Positions 1-7,129 of a stretch of 64,000 nt of DNA are shown here, piece after piece. Positions within the stretch are counted from its first letter, which is position 1; every line of letters starts with the position of its first letter. The stretch is taken from positions 1,848,501 through 1,912,500 of the forward strand of contig NZ_CP020538.1 in the NCBI RefSeq assembly GCF_002080435.1. Reading direction: 5' to 3'. Under the pieces are notes generated by a model. The model was not told the origin of the DNA. It made no database searches and worked only from the letters and a program-made list of their open reading frames with translations. This DNA comes from Sphingobium herbicidovorans (GTDB lineage Bacteria > Pseudomonadota > Alphaproteobacteria > Sphingomonadales > Sphingomonadaceae). A program made the position numbers and the translations under genes.

Positions 1-270
1 GTAGGGGACGATGAGAATGTCGGAAAAGAGGATCGCGCCGTCAAAGCCGAAGCGGCGCAGCGGCTGGAGCGTGACCTCGGCGGCGGCGGCGCTGTCATAG
101 ACCAGTTCCAGGAAGCCGCCCTTTTCAGCCCGCAAGGCGCGATATTCGGGGAGATAACGACCCGCCTGACGCATCAGCCACATGGGCGGCACGGCGGGAC
201 ATTCACCCTTCAGCACCGAAAGCAGCGGCTTGGTGGTTCCGGTGGAAAGGCCGGCATCTGGTCCCGTCAT
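1..270 (-). CDS. hemE: Uroporphyrinogen decarboxylase, N-terminal part (runs off left edge)
   Basis: Haem biosynthesis enzyme that decarboxylates uroporphyrinogen III to coproporphyrinogen III in the cytosol. Only the first 90 codons are inside the window; the ATG is at 270 on the minus strand. The translation contains [17 protein letters not shown], the strongly conserved N-terminal substrate-binding motif of HemE (the Arg and the RQAGRY core), followed by [15 protein letters not shown], also typical. It reads away from the DnaA-box region at its right, as hemE does at the Caulobacter origin. Identification is firm; the rest of the gene lies outside. Confidence 0.95.
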   Translation of the reverse strand, partial: MTGPDAGLSTGTTKPLLSVLKGECPAVPPMWLMRQAGRYLPEYRALRAEKGGFLELVYDSAAAAEVTLQPLRRFGFDGAILFSDILIVPY

Positions 271-458
271 ATACTCTCTTATAATTAGATTCTTAGAAGG
301 ATGATGATGATAGTAGGGCGCTTGGCAGCGGGGTTTATGCGCTGTGCCCCGTTTTGCCAACAGCTTGACTCTTCAAGGTCAGGGATTCGGGACCGATTCA
401 ATCCACTTGTCCACGTTACCCACAGGCTGTGGATGAAAATGACGGCCTGTTGGGGGCA

Positions 459-467
459 TGTGGATAA
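459..467 (-). promoter_or_regulatory. DnaA box, exact TTATCCACA on minus strand
   Basis: The plus strand reads TGTGGATAA, the exact reverse complement of the consensus DnaA box. It directly abuts a GANTC site at 468-472, so adenine methylation could affect binding or timing there (inference). Confidence 0.75.
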
Positions 468-527
468 GATTCCGGCTAGTGGGTGCTATCCAAAAGGGGT
501 ATTTTTACCCGCAACCTATCCCTTGCT

Positions 528-536
528 TTATCCACA
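528..536 (+). promoter_or_regulatory. DnaA box, exact TTATCCACA
   Basis: An exact consensus DnaA box 24 bp upstream of the start codon of the RP001-type gene. DnaA bound here could also influence that gene's transcription (inference). Confidence 0.75.
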
Positions 537-559
537 GGCTCCACACAGAGATATGCGTC

Positions 560-1387
560 ATGTCGCGTATCCACCTGCATCTGTTGTCGGACTCCACCGG
601 CGAGACCCTGGAGAACATCGCCAAGGCGGCCATCGGCGCGTTTGAGAATGTCGAGGCGGTAAGGCATTTCTGGCCGATGGTCAGGTCCGATCTTCACCTG
701 GACCGGATCATGGAGGAGATCGCCGCCAACCCGGGACTGGTGCTGTTCACCCTGTCCAATCACCAGCTGCGGCGACGGCTGGAAACCCGGTGCCGGGCGC
801 TGGGCCTGCCGCATGTCGCGGCGCTCGACAGCGTAACGGACGCGCTGTCCAACATATTGGGGCAGGAAACGCGCAACCGTCCGGGCCGCAAACATATTCT
901 CGACGAAGCCTATTTCGCCCGGATCGAGGCTATTCAGTTCACCATCGCCCATGATGACGGCGTGGGGCACGAAAATTGGGAGGAAGCCGACATCGTGCTG
1001 GCGGGCGTGTCGCGCGCGTCCAAGACGCCGACGTCCATCTATCTTGCCAATCGCGGGTACAAGACGGCGAACATCCCGCTGGTCGTGCAGTCGCCGCCGC
1101 CGCGCAGCCTGTTTGCACTAAAGCATCCGATGGTCGTCGGCCTGACCGTCAGCCCGGAACGGCTGGTGCAGATTCGCCGCAACCGGCTGCTTTCATTGAA
1201 CCAGGCGCCCGAGACCAGCTATGTCAATCTGGACAAGGTGCAGGAGGAACTCGCCTTTGCCCGGCGCATGTTCGCCGACAATGGCTGGCCGGTGATCGAC
1301 ATGACCCGCCGGTCGATCGAGGAAGCGGCGGCGGCCATCATAAACCTGTTCAACGACCGCGTGCTGGCGGAAGGAAGTGACGCATGA
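560..1387 (+). CDS. Bifunctional kinase/pyrophosphorylase regulating PEP synthase or pyruvate phosphate dikinase (DUF299, RP001 family)
   Basis: Family members phosphorylate (ADP-dependent) and dephosphorylate (Pi-dependent) a threonine of PEP synthase or pyruvate, phosphate dikinase, switching gluconeogenic PEP formation. The 275-residue product starts MSRIHLHLLSDSTGETLENI, the standard N-terminus, and has the P-loop-like GVSRASKTPTS at residues 149-159. I chose the ATG at 560; an upstream in-frame start at 458 would add 34 unrelated residues and overlap the DnaA boxes. Its stop overlaps the maf start (ATGA), suggesting translational coupling. Which partner (PpsA or PpdK) it controls cannot be read here. 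This is the RP001 gene that flanks alphaproteobacterial origins. Confidence 0.92.
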   Translation: MSRIHLHLLSDSTGETLENIAKAAIGAFENVEAVRHFWPMVRSDLHLDRIMEEIAANPGLVLFTLSNHQLRRRLETRCRALGLPHVAALDSVTDALSNILGQETRNRPGRKHILDEAYFARIEAIQFTIAHDDGVGHENWEEADIVLAGVSRASKTPTSIYLANRGYKTANIPLVVQSPPPRSLFALKHPMVVGLTVSPERLVQIRRNRLLSLNQAPETSYVNLDKVQEELAFARRMFADNGWPVIDMTRRSIEEAAAAIINLFNDRVLAEGSDA

Positions 1388-1977
1388 TCGTGCTGGCATC
1401 GCAAAGCGCGAGCCGCCGCGCGCTGTTGGGCGCGGCGGGCGTGTCGTTCGAGGCGTTGTCGCCCGGCGTGGACGAGGAAGCGGCCAAGGAAGCGTTGCGG
1501 GCCGACGGGCTGGACGCCCGGGCGCTGGCCGACGCGCTGGCGGAGTTGAAGGCATTGCGCGTGTCGCAGCGCGTGCCGGGCGGGCTGGTGCTGGGCTGTG
1601 ACCAGACGCTGAGCCTGGACGACGGGTCGATGATCGACAAGGCGGTGGACCGGGAGGATGCCGCGCGCATCCTGCGCCTGTTGTCGGGCCGGGTGCATCA
1701 TTTGCACAGCGCGGCGGTGATGGTGCTGAACGGCGAGCCGATCTGGCGGCATATCGAGCGGGTGCGAATGACGGTGCGGTCTTTGTCGGACGCGTTTATC
1801 GATGCTTATCTCGATCAGGATTGGGACCAGTGCCAATGGTGCGTCGGATGCTATCGGATCGAGGGGCCGGGCGCGCAGCTGTTCGCGAAAGTCGAGGGCA
1901 GCCAGTTCGCGATTCAGGGATTGCCGTTGCTGCCGCTGCTTGACTTTCTGCGCATCCGGGGCGTTCTGCCGTCATGA
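1384..1977 (+). CDS. maf: Maf-like nucleoside triphosphate pyrophosphatase
   Basis: Cytosolic house-cleaning enzyme that hydrolyses non-canonical or excess NTPs to NMP and pyrophosphate. The 197-residue product begins MIVLASQSASRRALL, the Maf N-terminal signature SxSxxR, and carries GCDQTLSLDDG near residue 75 with the conserved Asp. Length fits the family. It overlaps the upstream gene by 4 bp, and its last codons overlap the ATG at 1974 that is the natural start of the damaged aroE reading frame, so the group appears to be an operon of overlapping genes. Confidence 0.93.
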   Translation: MIVLASQSASRRALLGAAGVSFEALSPGVDEEAAKEALRADGLDARALADALAELKALRVSQRVPGGLVLGCDQTLSLDDGSMIDKAVDREDAARILRLLSGRVHHLHSAAVMVLNGEPIWRHIERVRMTVRSLSDAFIDAYLDQDWDQCQWCVGCYRIEGPGAQLFAKVEGSQFAIQGLPLLPLLDFLRIRGVLPS

Positions 1978-2014
1978 CCGACAAGCTACCCTATGCCCCC
2001 TGCCCTATGCCGAG

Positions 2015-2809
2015 GTGATCGGCGATCCGATCGCGCACAGCAAATCGCCGCTGATCCACAATTTCTGGCTCGACTGCCTGGGGATCGAGGCGGAGTATCG
2101 CAAGACTCATGTGACAGCGGAGGGATTGGCCGCCTATTTCCTTGAGCGGCGATCCGATCCCGACTGGCTGGGGTGCAACGTCACCTTGCCCCACAAGATC
2201 GCGGTGATGGACTATACCGACGATCCGGGCGGCGTGCGCGAGCGGATCGGGGCGATGAACACGATCGCCAGCGAAACCGGCGGGCCATTGATCGGCACCA
2301 ACACCGATGCGGGCGGGTTCCTGCAACCCTTGTTGCGCGACAAGTGGAAGGGGACGAGCGCGGTTCTGGTCGGCGCGGGCGGTGCAGCGCGCGCGATCCT
2401 GTTTGCGCTCACCAGCCTGGGCGTGCCGGACATCACGGTGATGGCGCGCGACCCGGCCAAGGGGCAGGCGCTCCTCGACCGGGCGAAGGTGAAGGGGCGC
2501 GTCATCGGAATGGCTGACCCGCTTCCCGCCGCGGACCTGCTGGTCAACACCAGTTCCCTGGGCATGGTGGGTCAGCCGGGGCTGGATCTGGATCTTGCCC
2601 CGCTTGTCCAGGATGCGACGGTTTATGACATCGTCTATGCGCCGCTGGAGACCGGGTTGCTCAAGGCCGCGCGGGCGCGAGGTTTGAAGGCGCTGGACGG
2701 GCTGGAGATGCTGATCGGGCAGGCGGCGCTCGCCTTCGACATATTCTTTGACGCAGAGGCGCCGCGCGACCGGGACGAGGAATTGCGGGCCTTGCTGCTG
2801 GCGGCGTGA
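2015..2809 (+). CDS. aroE: Shikimate dehydrogenase, 5' end displaced by an apparent frameshift
   Basis: Reduces 3-dehydroshikimate to shikimate with NADPH. The body is intact: IGDPIAHSKSPLIHN substrate site, NVTLPHK with catalytic Lys, NTDAGGF, GAGGAARAI nucleotide-binding loop, and the C-terminal GLEMLIGQAALAF. The expected start, ATG 1974 (overlapping maf), reads MTDKLPYA and then runs in the wrong frame to a TGA at 2016-2018. A second copy of CTGCCCTATGCC follows a five-C run at 1996-2000; one extra C would join the frames as MTDKLPYAPLPYAEVIGDP. I annotate from the first in-frame GTG (2015), which gives 264 residues but trims the first beta strand. Either a real frameshift, a sequencing error in the C-run, or a non-AUG/slippage start. 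Confidence 0.75.
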   Translation: MIGDPIAHSKSPLIHNFWLDCLGIEAEYRKTHVTAEGLAAYFLERRSDPDWLGCNVTLPHKIAVMDYTDDPGGVRERIGAMNTIASETGGPLIGTNTDAGGFLQPLLRDKWKGTSAVLVGAGGAARAILFALTSLGVPDITVMARDPAKGQALLDRAKVKGRVIGMADPLPAADLLVNTSSLGMVGQPGLDLDLAPLVQDATVYDIVYAPLETGLLKAARARGLKALDGLEMLIGQAALAFDIFFDAEAPRDRDEELRALLLAA

Positions 2810-2813
2810 AGCG

Positions 2814-3407
2814 ATGAAGATCTATGGCCTGACCGGTTCGATCGGCATGGGGAAATCCGCTGTTGCCGCCATGTTGCAGCGGGAGGGCGTTCCCGTGTTC
2901 GACGCGGATGCCGCCGTGCATCGGCTGCAAGGGCCGGGCGGCAGGCTGTTGCCCGCGATCGAGGCGCGCTTTCCGGGGACGACCGGACCCAGGGGCGTCG
3001 ATCGCCCGAAACTGGGCGCGGCGGTATTCGGCCATCCCCAGGAGCTGAAAGCGCTGGAGGCGATCGTCCATCCTGCCGTCCGGGAAGAGCGGATCGCGTT
3101 CCTGCGCCGTCACCGGTCGCGCGCCTTTGTCGTGCTCGATATCCCGCTGCTCTATGAAAAGCATAGCGAACGCATGCTGGCCGGCGTCATCGTCGTGAGC
3201 GCGCCTGCGTGGAAACAGCGCAAACGCGTGCTGGCGCGCGCGGGCATGACTCCAGCCAAATTCCGCAAAATTCTGCGTTTGCAGACGCCGGATGCTGAAA
3301 AGCGGCGGCGGGCTGACTATATCATCAATAGCGGGACGACTTTCGCCGAAACGCGGGCCCAGGTAAGGCGCTTGGTCGCTTGCCTTGGTGCGAAGACAGG
3401 TCGATAA
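2814..3407 (+). CDS. coaE: Dephospho-CoA kinase
   Basis: Catalyses the last step of coenzyme A synthesis, phosphorylation of dephospho-CoA. The 197-residue product starts MKIYGLTGSIGMGKS with the Walker A loop at residues 7-14, and contains DADAAVHRL and VLDIPLLYE, both characteristic of CoaE. ATG 2814 lies 4 bp after the aroE stop; a further upstream in-frame start would overlap aroE and add an unrelated leader. Part of the maf-aroE-coaE-dnaQ run that is conserved next to alphaproteobacterial origins. Confidence 0.95.
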   Translation: MKIYGLTGSIGMGKSAVAAMLQREGVPVFDADAAVHRLQGPGGRLLPAIEARFPGTTGPRGVDRPKLGAAVFGHPQELKALEAIVHPAVREERIAFLRRHRSRAFVVLDIPLLYEKHSERMLAGVIVVSAPAWKQRKRVLARAGMTPAKFRKILRLQTPDAEKRRRADYIINSGTTFAETRAQVRRLVACLGAKTGR

Positions 3408-3440
3408 GAACAAGTCCGGCAGAGTCGGTTGAAGAGGGCA

Positions 3441-4133
3441 ATGCGCGAGATTATTTTCGACACCGAAACAACAGGGTTCGACCCCGCGTCTGGCGACCGG
3501 CTGGTGGAGATCGGTTGCATTGAACTTTTTAACCGGGTGCCCACGGGGCGGACATTCCACGCTTACTATAATCCCCAGCGCGCCATGCCCTCCGCCGCCG
3601 AGGCGATTCACGGGCTGTCCGACATATTCCTCAAGGACAAGCCGCTCTTTTCGGCAGGGGTCGAGGAATTGCTCGACTTTCTGGAGGACAGCCATCTGGT
3701 CGCGCATAATGCGCGGTTCGATTTCGGCTTCCTCAACCACGAACTGAAACTTTGCGGACGGTCCGAAGTGTCGATGGAGCGTATGATCGACACGGTGGCG
3801 ATCGCGCGCCAGCTGCATCCCGGCGCCAAACATAGCCTGGACGCGCTGTGCAGCCGCTATGGCATCGACCGCAGCCACCGCATCAAGCATGGCGCGCTGC
3901 TCGACGCCGAACTGCTTGCCCAGCTTTACATTGAACTGACCGGCGGCCGTCAGATCGGCCTGGGTCTTGCACGAGAGGAGGAGAATGACGCCATTCGGGC
4001 GGAACTTGCGGCTGGTATCGCGGTTCGCCCTGTTCGTCCCGCGCGGCTTTTCACTGCCAGCGCGGCAGAGCTGGAACGGCATGCAGCGTTCGTCGCGACG
4101 CTGGAAAAGCCGCTCTGGCTGGAGGAAGCCTGA
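3441..4133 (+). CDS. dnaQ: DNA polymerase III epsilon subunit, proofreading 3'-5' exonuclease
   Basis: Proofreading subunit of the replicative polymerase. The 230-residue product begins MREIIFDTETTGFD: the ExoI motif with metal ligands Asp7 and Glu9. HNARFDFGFLNHE is ExoII, and the HGALLDAELLAQLY block holds the ExoIII-epsilon His and Asp. I chose ATG 3441; a TTG at 3429 would add four residues. It lies 33 bp after coaE on the same strand. Length and motif order match the DnaQ family. Confidence 0.94.
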   Translation: MREIIFDTETTGFDPASGDRLVEIGCIELFNRVPTGRTFHAYYNPQRAMPSAAEAIHGLSDIFLKDKPLFSAGVEELLDFLEDSHLVAHNARFDFGFLNHELKLCGRSEVSMERMIDTVAIARQLHPGAKHSLDALCSRYGIDRSHRIKHGALLDAELLAQLYIELTGGRQIGLGLAREEENDAIRAELAAGIAVRPVRPARLFTASAAELERHAAFVATLEKPLWLEEA

Positions 4134-4216
4134 AGGCGGGGGACGATGTCCTGCCCTTCATGCTTCACGCCAACCGGACTGCTTCCCGCAGCCCGGCAAG
4201 AACAAGGAGAAGGCAT

Positions 4217-4810
4217 ATGGATATTCGTGTTTCCGGACATCAGGTCGATACGGGCGACGCGCTCAAGGAGCATGTGTGGACCCGGCTGGAGGCGATGGCC
4301 GAGAAATATTTCGCCCGCACGATTTCCGCCCAGGTCACATTCCGGCCTGCGCCCCATGGGGCTTTCCATTGCGATATCGTCTGCCATGTCATGACCGGCC
4401 TGATCCTGAAAGGAGCGGGCGAGGCGCAGGAGGCGCATCCCGCCTTCGATCAGGCGGCGGAAAAGATCGAGCGGCAGTTGAGGCGCTACATGCGCCGGTT
4501 GAAGGACCGGCATTCGCAGGCCGCGGCGGCTGAGGCGCAACGCGCCAATGGCTACGACCTCAACGGGATGGATGGGGCGGGATACACCATCTTCGCCTCA
4601 GCGCCGGAGGAAGAGGAACCGGCCGATGCGCCCCTGATCGTCGCTGAAACGCGGGTCGATATTCCCGAAGCCAGCGTGTCGGACGCGGTGATGATGCTGG
4701 ACCTGCGCAACACCAATGCGCTGCTGTTCCTCAACGCCGGGACATCCGCGTACAACATGGTTTACCGCCGTCATGACGGGACGATCGGCTGGGTGGAACC
4801 ACGCGGCTGA
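4217..4810 (+). CDS. hpf: Ribosome hibernation promoting factor, long form (HPF/RaiA)
   Basis: Binds 30S subunits in stationary phase and, in its long form, dimerises ribosomes into inactive 100S particles. The 197-residue product has an N-terminal S30AE domain (about residues 1-105, starting MDIRVSGHQVDTGDALKEHV) and a C-terminal dimerisation domain (about 135-195: MMLDLRNTNALLFLNAGTSAYNMVYRRHDGTIGWVEP). A strong ribosome-binding site AAGGAGAAGG sits just before ATG 4217, deciding the start. Followed by ptsN, the common hpf-ptsN pairing in proteobacteria. Confidence 0.93.
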   Translation: MDIRVSGHQVDTGDALKEHVWTRLEAMAEKYFARTISAQVTFRPAPHGAFHCDIVCHVMTGLILKGAGEAQEAHPAFDQAAEKIERQLRRYMRRLKDRHSQAAAAEAQRANGYDLNGMDGAGYTIFASAPEEEEPADAPLIVAETRVDIPEASVSDAVMMLDLRNTNALLFLNAGTSAYNMVYRRHDGTIGWVEPRG

Positions 4811-4847
4811 CAGGGTACTGACACAGGCTCCGGCCCCAGGGCGCCAG

Positions 4848-4876
4848 TTGACCTAGAGCAGCAGGCAGCCTATGGG
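4848..4876 (+). promoter_or_regulatory. Possible sigma70-type promoter for ptsN, inside a hairpin
   Basis: TTGACC at 4848-4853, a 17-bp spacer and TATGGG at 4871-4876. The -35 lies in the loop of a long-looped hairpin whose arms are CCGGCCCCA (4830-4838) and TGGGGCCGG (4873-4881), followed by GCTTTATATT. The hairpin could alternatively be a weak terminator after hpf. Both readings are tentative. Confidence 0.25.
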
Positions 4877-4947
4877 GCCGGGCTTTATATTCCCCGGCGA
4901 CGCGCGATTTTTGGGGCATGGCGCGCCTCGGCTGTTCCAGGTTGGTC

Positions 4948-5415
4948 ATGGTTCATTTCAACGATATTGTTGCGCCCGGCGCGCTCGCAACGGGCCTTTC
5001 AGTCAATGGCAAGAAGCCTCTTTTCCAGAAGATCGCGCAACTGGCTGCGGCTGCTTATCGCCTGGACGCGGACGTGGTGTCGGAAGCGCTGTTTGAACGG
5101 GAACGGTTGGGTTCGACCGGATTTGGCGGCGGAGTCGCCATACCCCACGCCAAGATACCCGGCCTGGAAAGGATGAGCGGGGTCGTGGTCCTGCTCGATC
5201 CGCCGATGATGTTCGACGCGGTGGACGAAGCGCCAGTAGATATCGTGTTCGGGCTGCTGTCGCCGGTCGATAGCGGGGCGGAACATCTCAAGACTTTGGC
5301 CCGCGTGTCCCGCTATCTGCGCGATGACGCAAATGTCGCCCGTTTGCGGGGCGCAAATTCGACCGAGGCGCTGCACGCGCTGCTGGCCGGTGGCGAATCG
5401 CGTGACGCGGCCTGA
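4948..5415 (+). CDS. ptsN: PTS IIA-like nitrogen regulatory protein PtsN
   Basis: EIIA-Ntr of the nitrogen phosphotransfer system; accepts phosphate from NPr and regulates potassium and nitrogen functions by protein contact. The 155-residue product has the phosphorylatable His67 in GVAIPHAKIPGLERM, and FGLLSPVDSGAEHLKTLARVSR, typical of PtsN. ATG 4948 gives the family's usual length; an upstream in-frame ATG at 4918 would add ten residues. It overlaps the next gene by 14 bp. Confidence 0.92.
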   Translation: MVHFNDIVAPGALATGLSVNGKKPLFQKIAQLAAAAYRLDADVVSEALFERERLGSTGFGGGVAIPHAKIPGLERMSGVVVLLDPPMMFDAVDEAPVDIVFGLLSPVDSGAEHLKTLARVSRYLRDDANVARLRGANSTEALHALLAGGESRDAA

Positions 5416-5872
5416 AACGCCGTCCCCGCCCAGCGGCGAGGCGGCGCATTTCCGGGCGCTGGAAAATCTGTACCGGTCTGCGCCGATCAACCGGCTTTTC
5501 CGTTCCGAGCTGACGATTCCCGAGGCGGGCCGTTCGATCATCGAATTTGATGTGGGTGAGGAACAGTTCCATGCCGCCGGTGCGGTGCATGGAACCGTCT
5601 ATTTCAAGATGATGGACGACGCTGCCTTTTATGCGGCGAACAGCCTGGTCAGCGACCGGTTTTTGCTGACCACGGCGTTCAACCTGCTGTTCACGCGGCC
5701 GATCGGCCCCGGCCGAATCCGCGCCGAGGGCCGGTGGATCAGCGGCAAGCGGCGGGTATTCGTCGCCGAAGCAAGCCTGATCGACATGGAAGGCGAAGAG
5801 GTAGGCCGGGGCACCGGCACCTTCATGCGATCGCAATTTCCCCTGTCTTCCCTGCCCGGCTATGCCGGCTGA
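5402..5872 (+). CDS. PaaI-type hotdog-fold thioesterase
   Basis: Probable acyl-CoA thioesterase of the PaaI/DUF4442-like hotdog group; substrate unknown. The product is 156 residues from GTG 5402. The hotdog core is visible: EEQFHAAGAVHGTVYFKMMDDAAFYAANS (helix with the HG...D pattern) followed by FLLTTAFNLLFTRPI and beta strands IRAEGRWISGKRRVFVAEASLIDMEG. It overlaps the end of ptsN by 14 bp and the DUF1491 gene by 11 bp, so these three are likely translated together. An ATG start at 5324 would lie far inside ptsN and is unlikely. Confidence 0.82.
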   Translation: MTRPETPSPPSGEAAHFRALENLYRSAPINRLFRSELTIPEAGRSIIEFDVGEEQFHAAGAVHGTVYFKMMDDAAFYAANSLVSDRFLLTTAFNLLFTRPIGPGRIRAEGRWISGKRRVFVAEASLIDMEGEEVGRGTGTFMRSQFPLSSLPGYAG

Positions 5873-6200
5873 CCGGCTGACCAGCGCCATGCTGGTCGGC
5901 GTCCTGATCCGGCGGACCGCAGCAGCCGGGGGCTTCGCCACGGTGCTGGCGAAAGGCGATGAAATCAGCGGCGTCATACTGATAGAAGCCGCCGAAAGAG
6001 GCCAGCGCATGGGCCTTTACGAGCGAGTCCCAACCCTGTCCGGGGGCTATCAGATGCTGCGCTGCGGCCCCGCCCCGGAGGAGGGCGCGGAGTCGTTGGC
6101 GCAATATATAGCGCGCAGGCGCAAGTCGGACCCCGACCTGTGGATAATCGAACTCGATATCGCGGATGCGGAACGGTTCGCCGCTGAAACGATCTGTTAA
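5862..6200 (+). CDS. DUF1491 family protein
   Basis: Small alphaproteobacterial protein of unknown function, 112 residues from ATG 5862, overlapping the thioesterase gene. The sequence shows a compact alpha/beta pattern (RLTSAMLVGVLIRRTAAAGGFATVLAKGDEISGVILI, then YQMLRC and DPDLWIIELDIADAERF) matching my recollection of DUF1491. No catalytic motif, signal peptide or membrane segment is visible. The position in the ptsN-thioesterase cluster is the only functional hint. The last two codons overlap a GTTAA that begins an imperfect CtrA-like motif. Confidence 0.75.
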   Translation: MPADRLTSAMLVGVLIRRTAAAGGFATVLAKGDEISGVILIEAAERGQRMGLYERVPTLSGGYQMLRCGPAPEEGAESLAQYIARRRKSDPDLWIIELDIADAERFAAETIC

Positions 6201-6393
6201 TCTGTCCTAAAGATTGACTCTGCGTTCGCGCGCGGGCACTGGCCCCCCACGCTTAACGCGCAGGTTGCCAAATTCGCCCGTGGGGGGCGGGGGAGGTAAA
6301 CACGCAGACGGGGGGCGGCCAGACGTCGTTTGTGAATTCGGGGTTTTTTTAACCTGACGTCCCCGGCCAAGAACCGCATGTTTTTGAGTTATA

Positions 6394-7038
6394 ATGAGTC
6401 TTCGTTTGAAGGCCGCAATTACTGCGGCATTTGCTCTGTCCGCCACTGCGGCGGTTACTGCGGCCGATATGTCGAGTGCCAGCGAGGCTGCTCCTTCGGT
6501 CGTCACCCTTCCGGGAAATCAAGAGCCTGATCAGGTTCCGGCGGTCGCCAAGCCCGCTGTTGTTTTCGCCGCTCCGCGCGAAGTCGCGCAGCCGCTGAAT
6601 TCTTCCGACAGCGCCGATGTGCGTGCTGACAATCTTTCCGCCCTCGTTAGCGCCCATGGCGATGCTGAAACGCTCGAAGGCGACATGCGGTGCCTGGCCG
6701 GGGCGGTTTATTTCGAATCCAAGGGTGAGAGCCTGGAAGGCCAGCTCGCCGTCGCCCGCGTCATCATCAATCGCGCAAAGTCGGGGCGGTTCGCCAACAG
6801 CCTTTGCGGCGTCGTCTATCAGCCGGGTCAATTCAGCTTCGTGCGCGGGGGCGGAATGCCGACGATCCGCACGGCAAGCGAAAGCTGGCGTCGCGCGGTG
6901 GCGATCGCGCAGATCGCCATGAAGGACGCCTGGGACAGCGCGGCCGAAGGCGCCTTGTTCTTCCACGCCCGCCGCGTTTCGCCAAGCTGGGGCAAGCGCC
7001 AGCTGGCCGCGATCGACAATCATATCTTCTATCGCTGA
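6394..7038 (+). CDS. Secreted cell-wall hydrolase, SleB/Hydrolase_2 family
   Basis: Likely peptidoglycan hydrolase of the SleB/CwlJ type (lytic transglycosylase or amidase-like), exported. The 214-residue product has an N-terminal hydrophobic signal (about residues 5-24, MSLRLKAAITAAFALSATAA) and a C-terminal Hydrolase_2 domain beginning MRCLAGAVYFESKGE, with the conserved Glu, then INRAKSGRFANSLCGVVYQPGQFSF. Odd point: no Shine-Dalgarno sequence precedes ATG 6394, and TATAAT at 6390-6395 overlaps the start codon, so the true start could be the TTG at 6406 or the mRNA could be nearly leaderless. Confidence 0.88.
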   Translation: MSLRLKAAITAAFALSATAAVTAADMSSASEAAPSVVTLPGNQEPDQVPAVAKPAVVFAAPREVAQPLNSSDSADVRADNLSALVSAHGDAETLEGDMRCLAGAVYFESKGESLEGQLAVARVIINRAKSGRFANSLCGVVYQPGQFSFVRGGGMPTIRTASESWRRAVAIAQIAMKDAWDSAAEGALFFHARRVSPSWGKRQLAAIDNHIFYR

Positions 7039-7066
7039 TCCTCGGGTCGCACCTATAAGGACAGCG

Positions 7067-7103
7067 GGCCGGTTCAGATAATCCTGAACCGGCCTTTTCT
7101 TTT
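7067..7103 (+). terminator. Rho-independent terminator after the cell-wall hydrolase gene
   Basis: Perfect 11-bp stem GGCCGGTTCAG / CTGAACCGGCC (7067-7077 and 7084-7094) with a 6-nt loop, followed by TTTTCTTTT. It isolates the hydrolase from mmcB. Confidence 0.88.
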
Positions 7104-7118
7104 GTTCCCCGCCTGTTC
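7104..7118 (+). promoter_or_regulatory. Candidate LexA (SOS) box upstream of mmcB
   Basis: GTTC at 7104-7107, seven bases, GTTC at 7115-7118: an exact match to the direct-repeat GTTC-N7-GTTC motif known for alphaproteobacterial LexA. It ends 11 bp before the mmcB start codon, where a repressor would block transcription or initiation. MmcB-family genes are described as part of the DNA-damage response in Caulobacter, which fits. Confidence 0.65.
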
Positions 7119-7129
7119 TATCATGGGGG

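Larger units (their letters stand above)
271..559. other. oriC: Probable chromosomal origin of replication (oriC) between hemE and the RP001-type gene
   Basis: This 289-bp gap lies between divergent hemE and the RP001/DUF299 gene, the conserved location of the alphaproteobacterial origin described in Caulobacter and Rickettsia. Seen directly: TTATCCACA at 528-536 and its reverse complement at 459-467 (exact DnaA boxes), near matches at 407-415 (TTGTCCACG), 416-424 (TTACCCACA) and 428-436 (TGTGGATGA, reverse strand), and an AT-rich stretch at 271-315 that could be an unwinding element. Five GANTC sites (288, 367, 384, 395, 468) are candidate CcrM methylation sites. No convincing CtrA box was seen. 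Function is inferred from location plus motifs. Confidence 0.8.

Noticed and set aside
458..559. Extended N-terminus of the RP001-type gene starting at 458
   Set aside because: It would cover the DnaA boxes and add residues unlike the family; the ATG at 560 gives the normal N-terminus.
6196..6211. CtrA-like GTTAA-N7-TAAA at the end of the DUF1491 gene
   Set aside because: One half is incomplete and it is nearly 200 bp from the next start; too weak to call.
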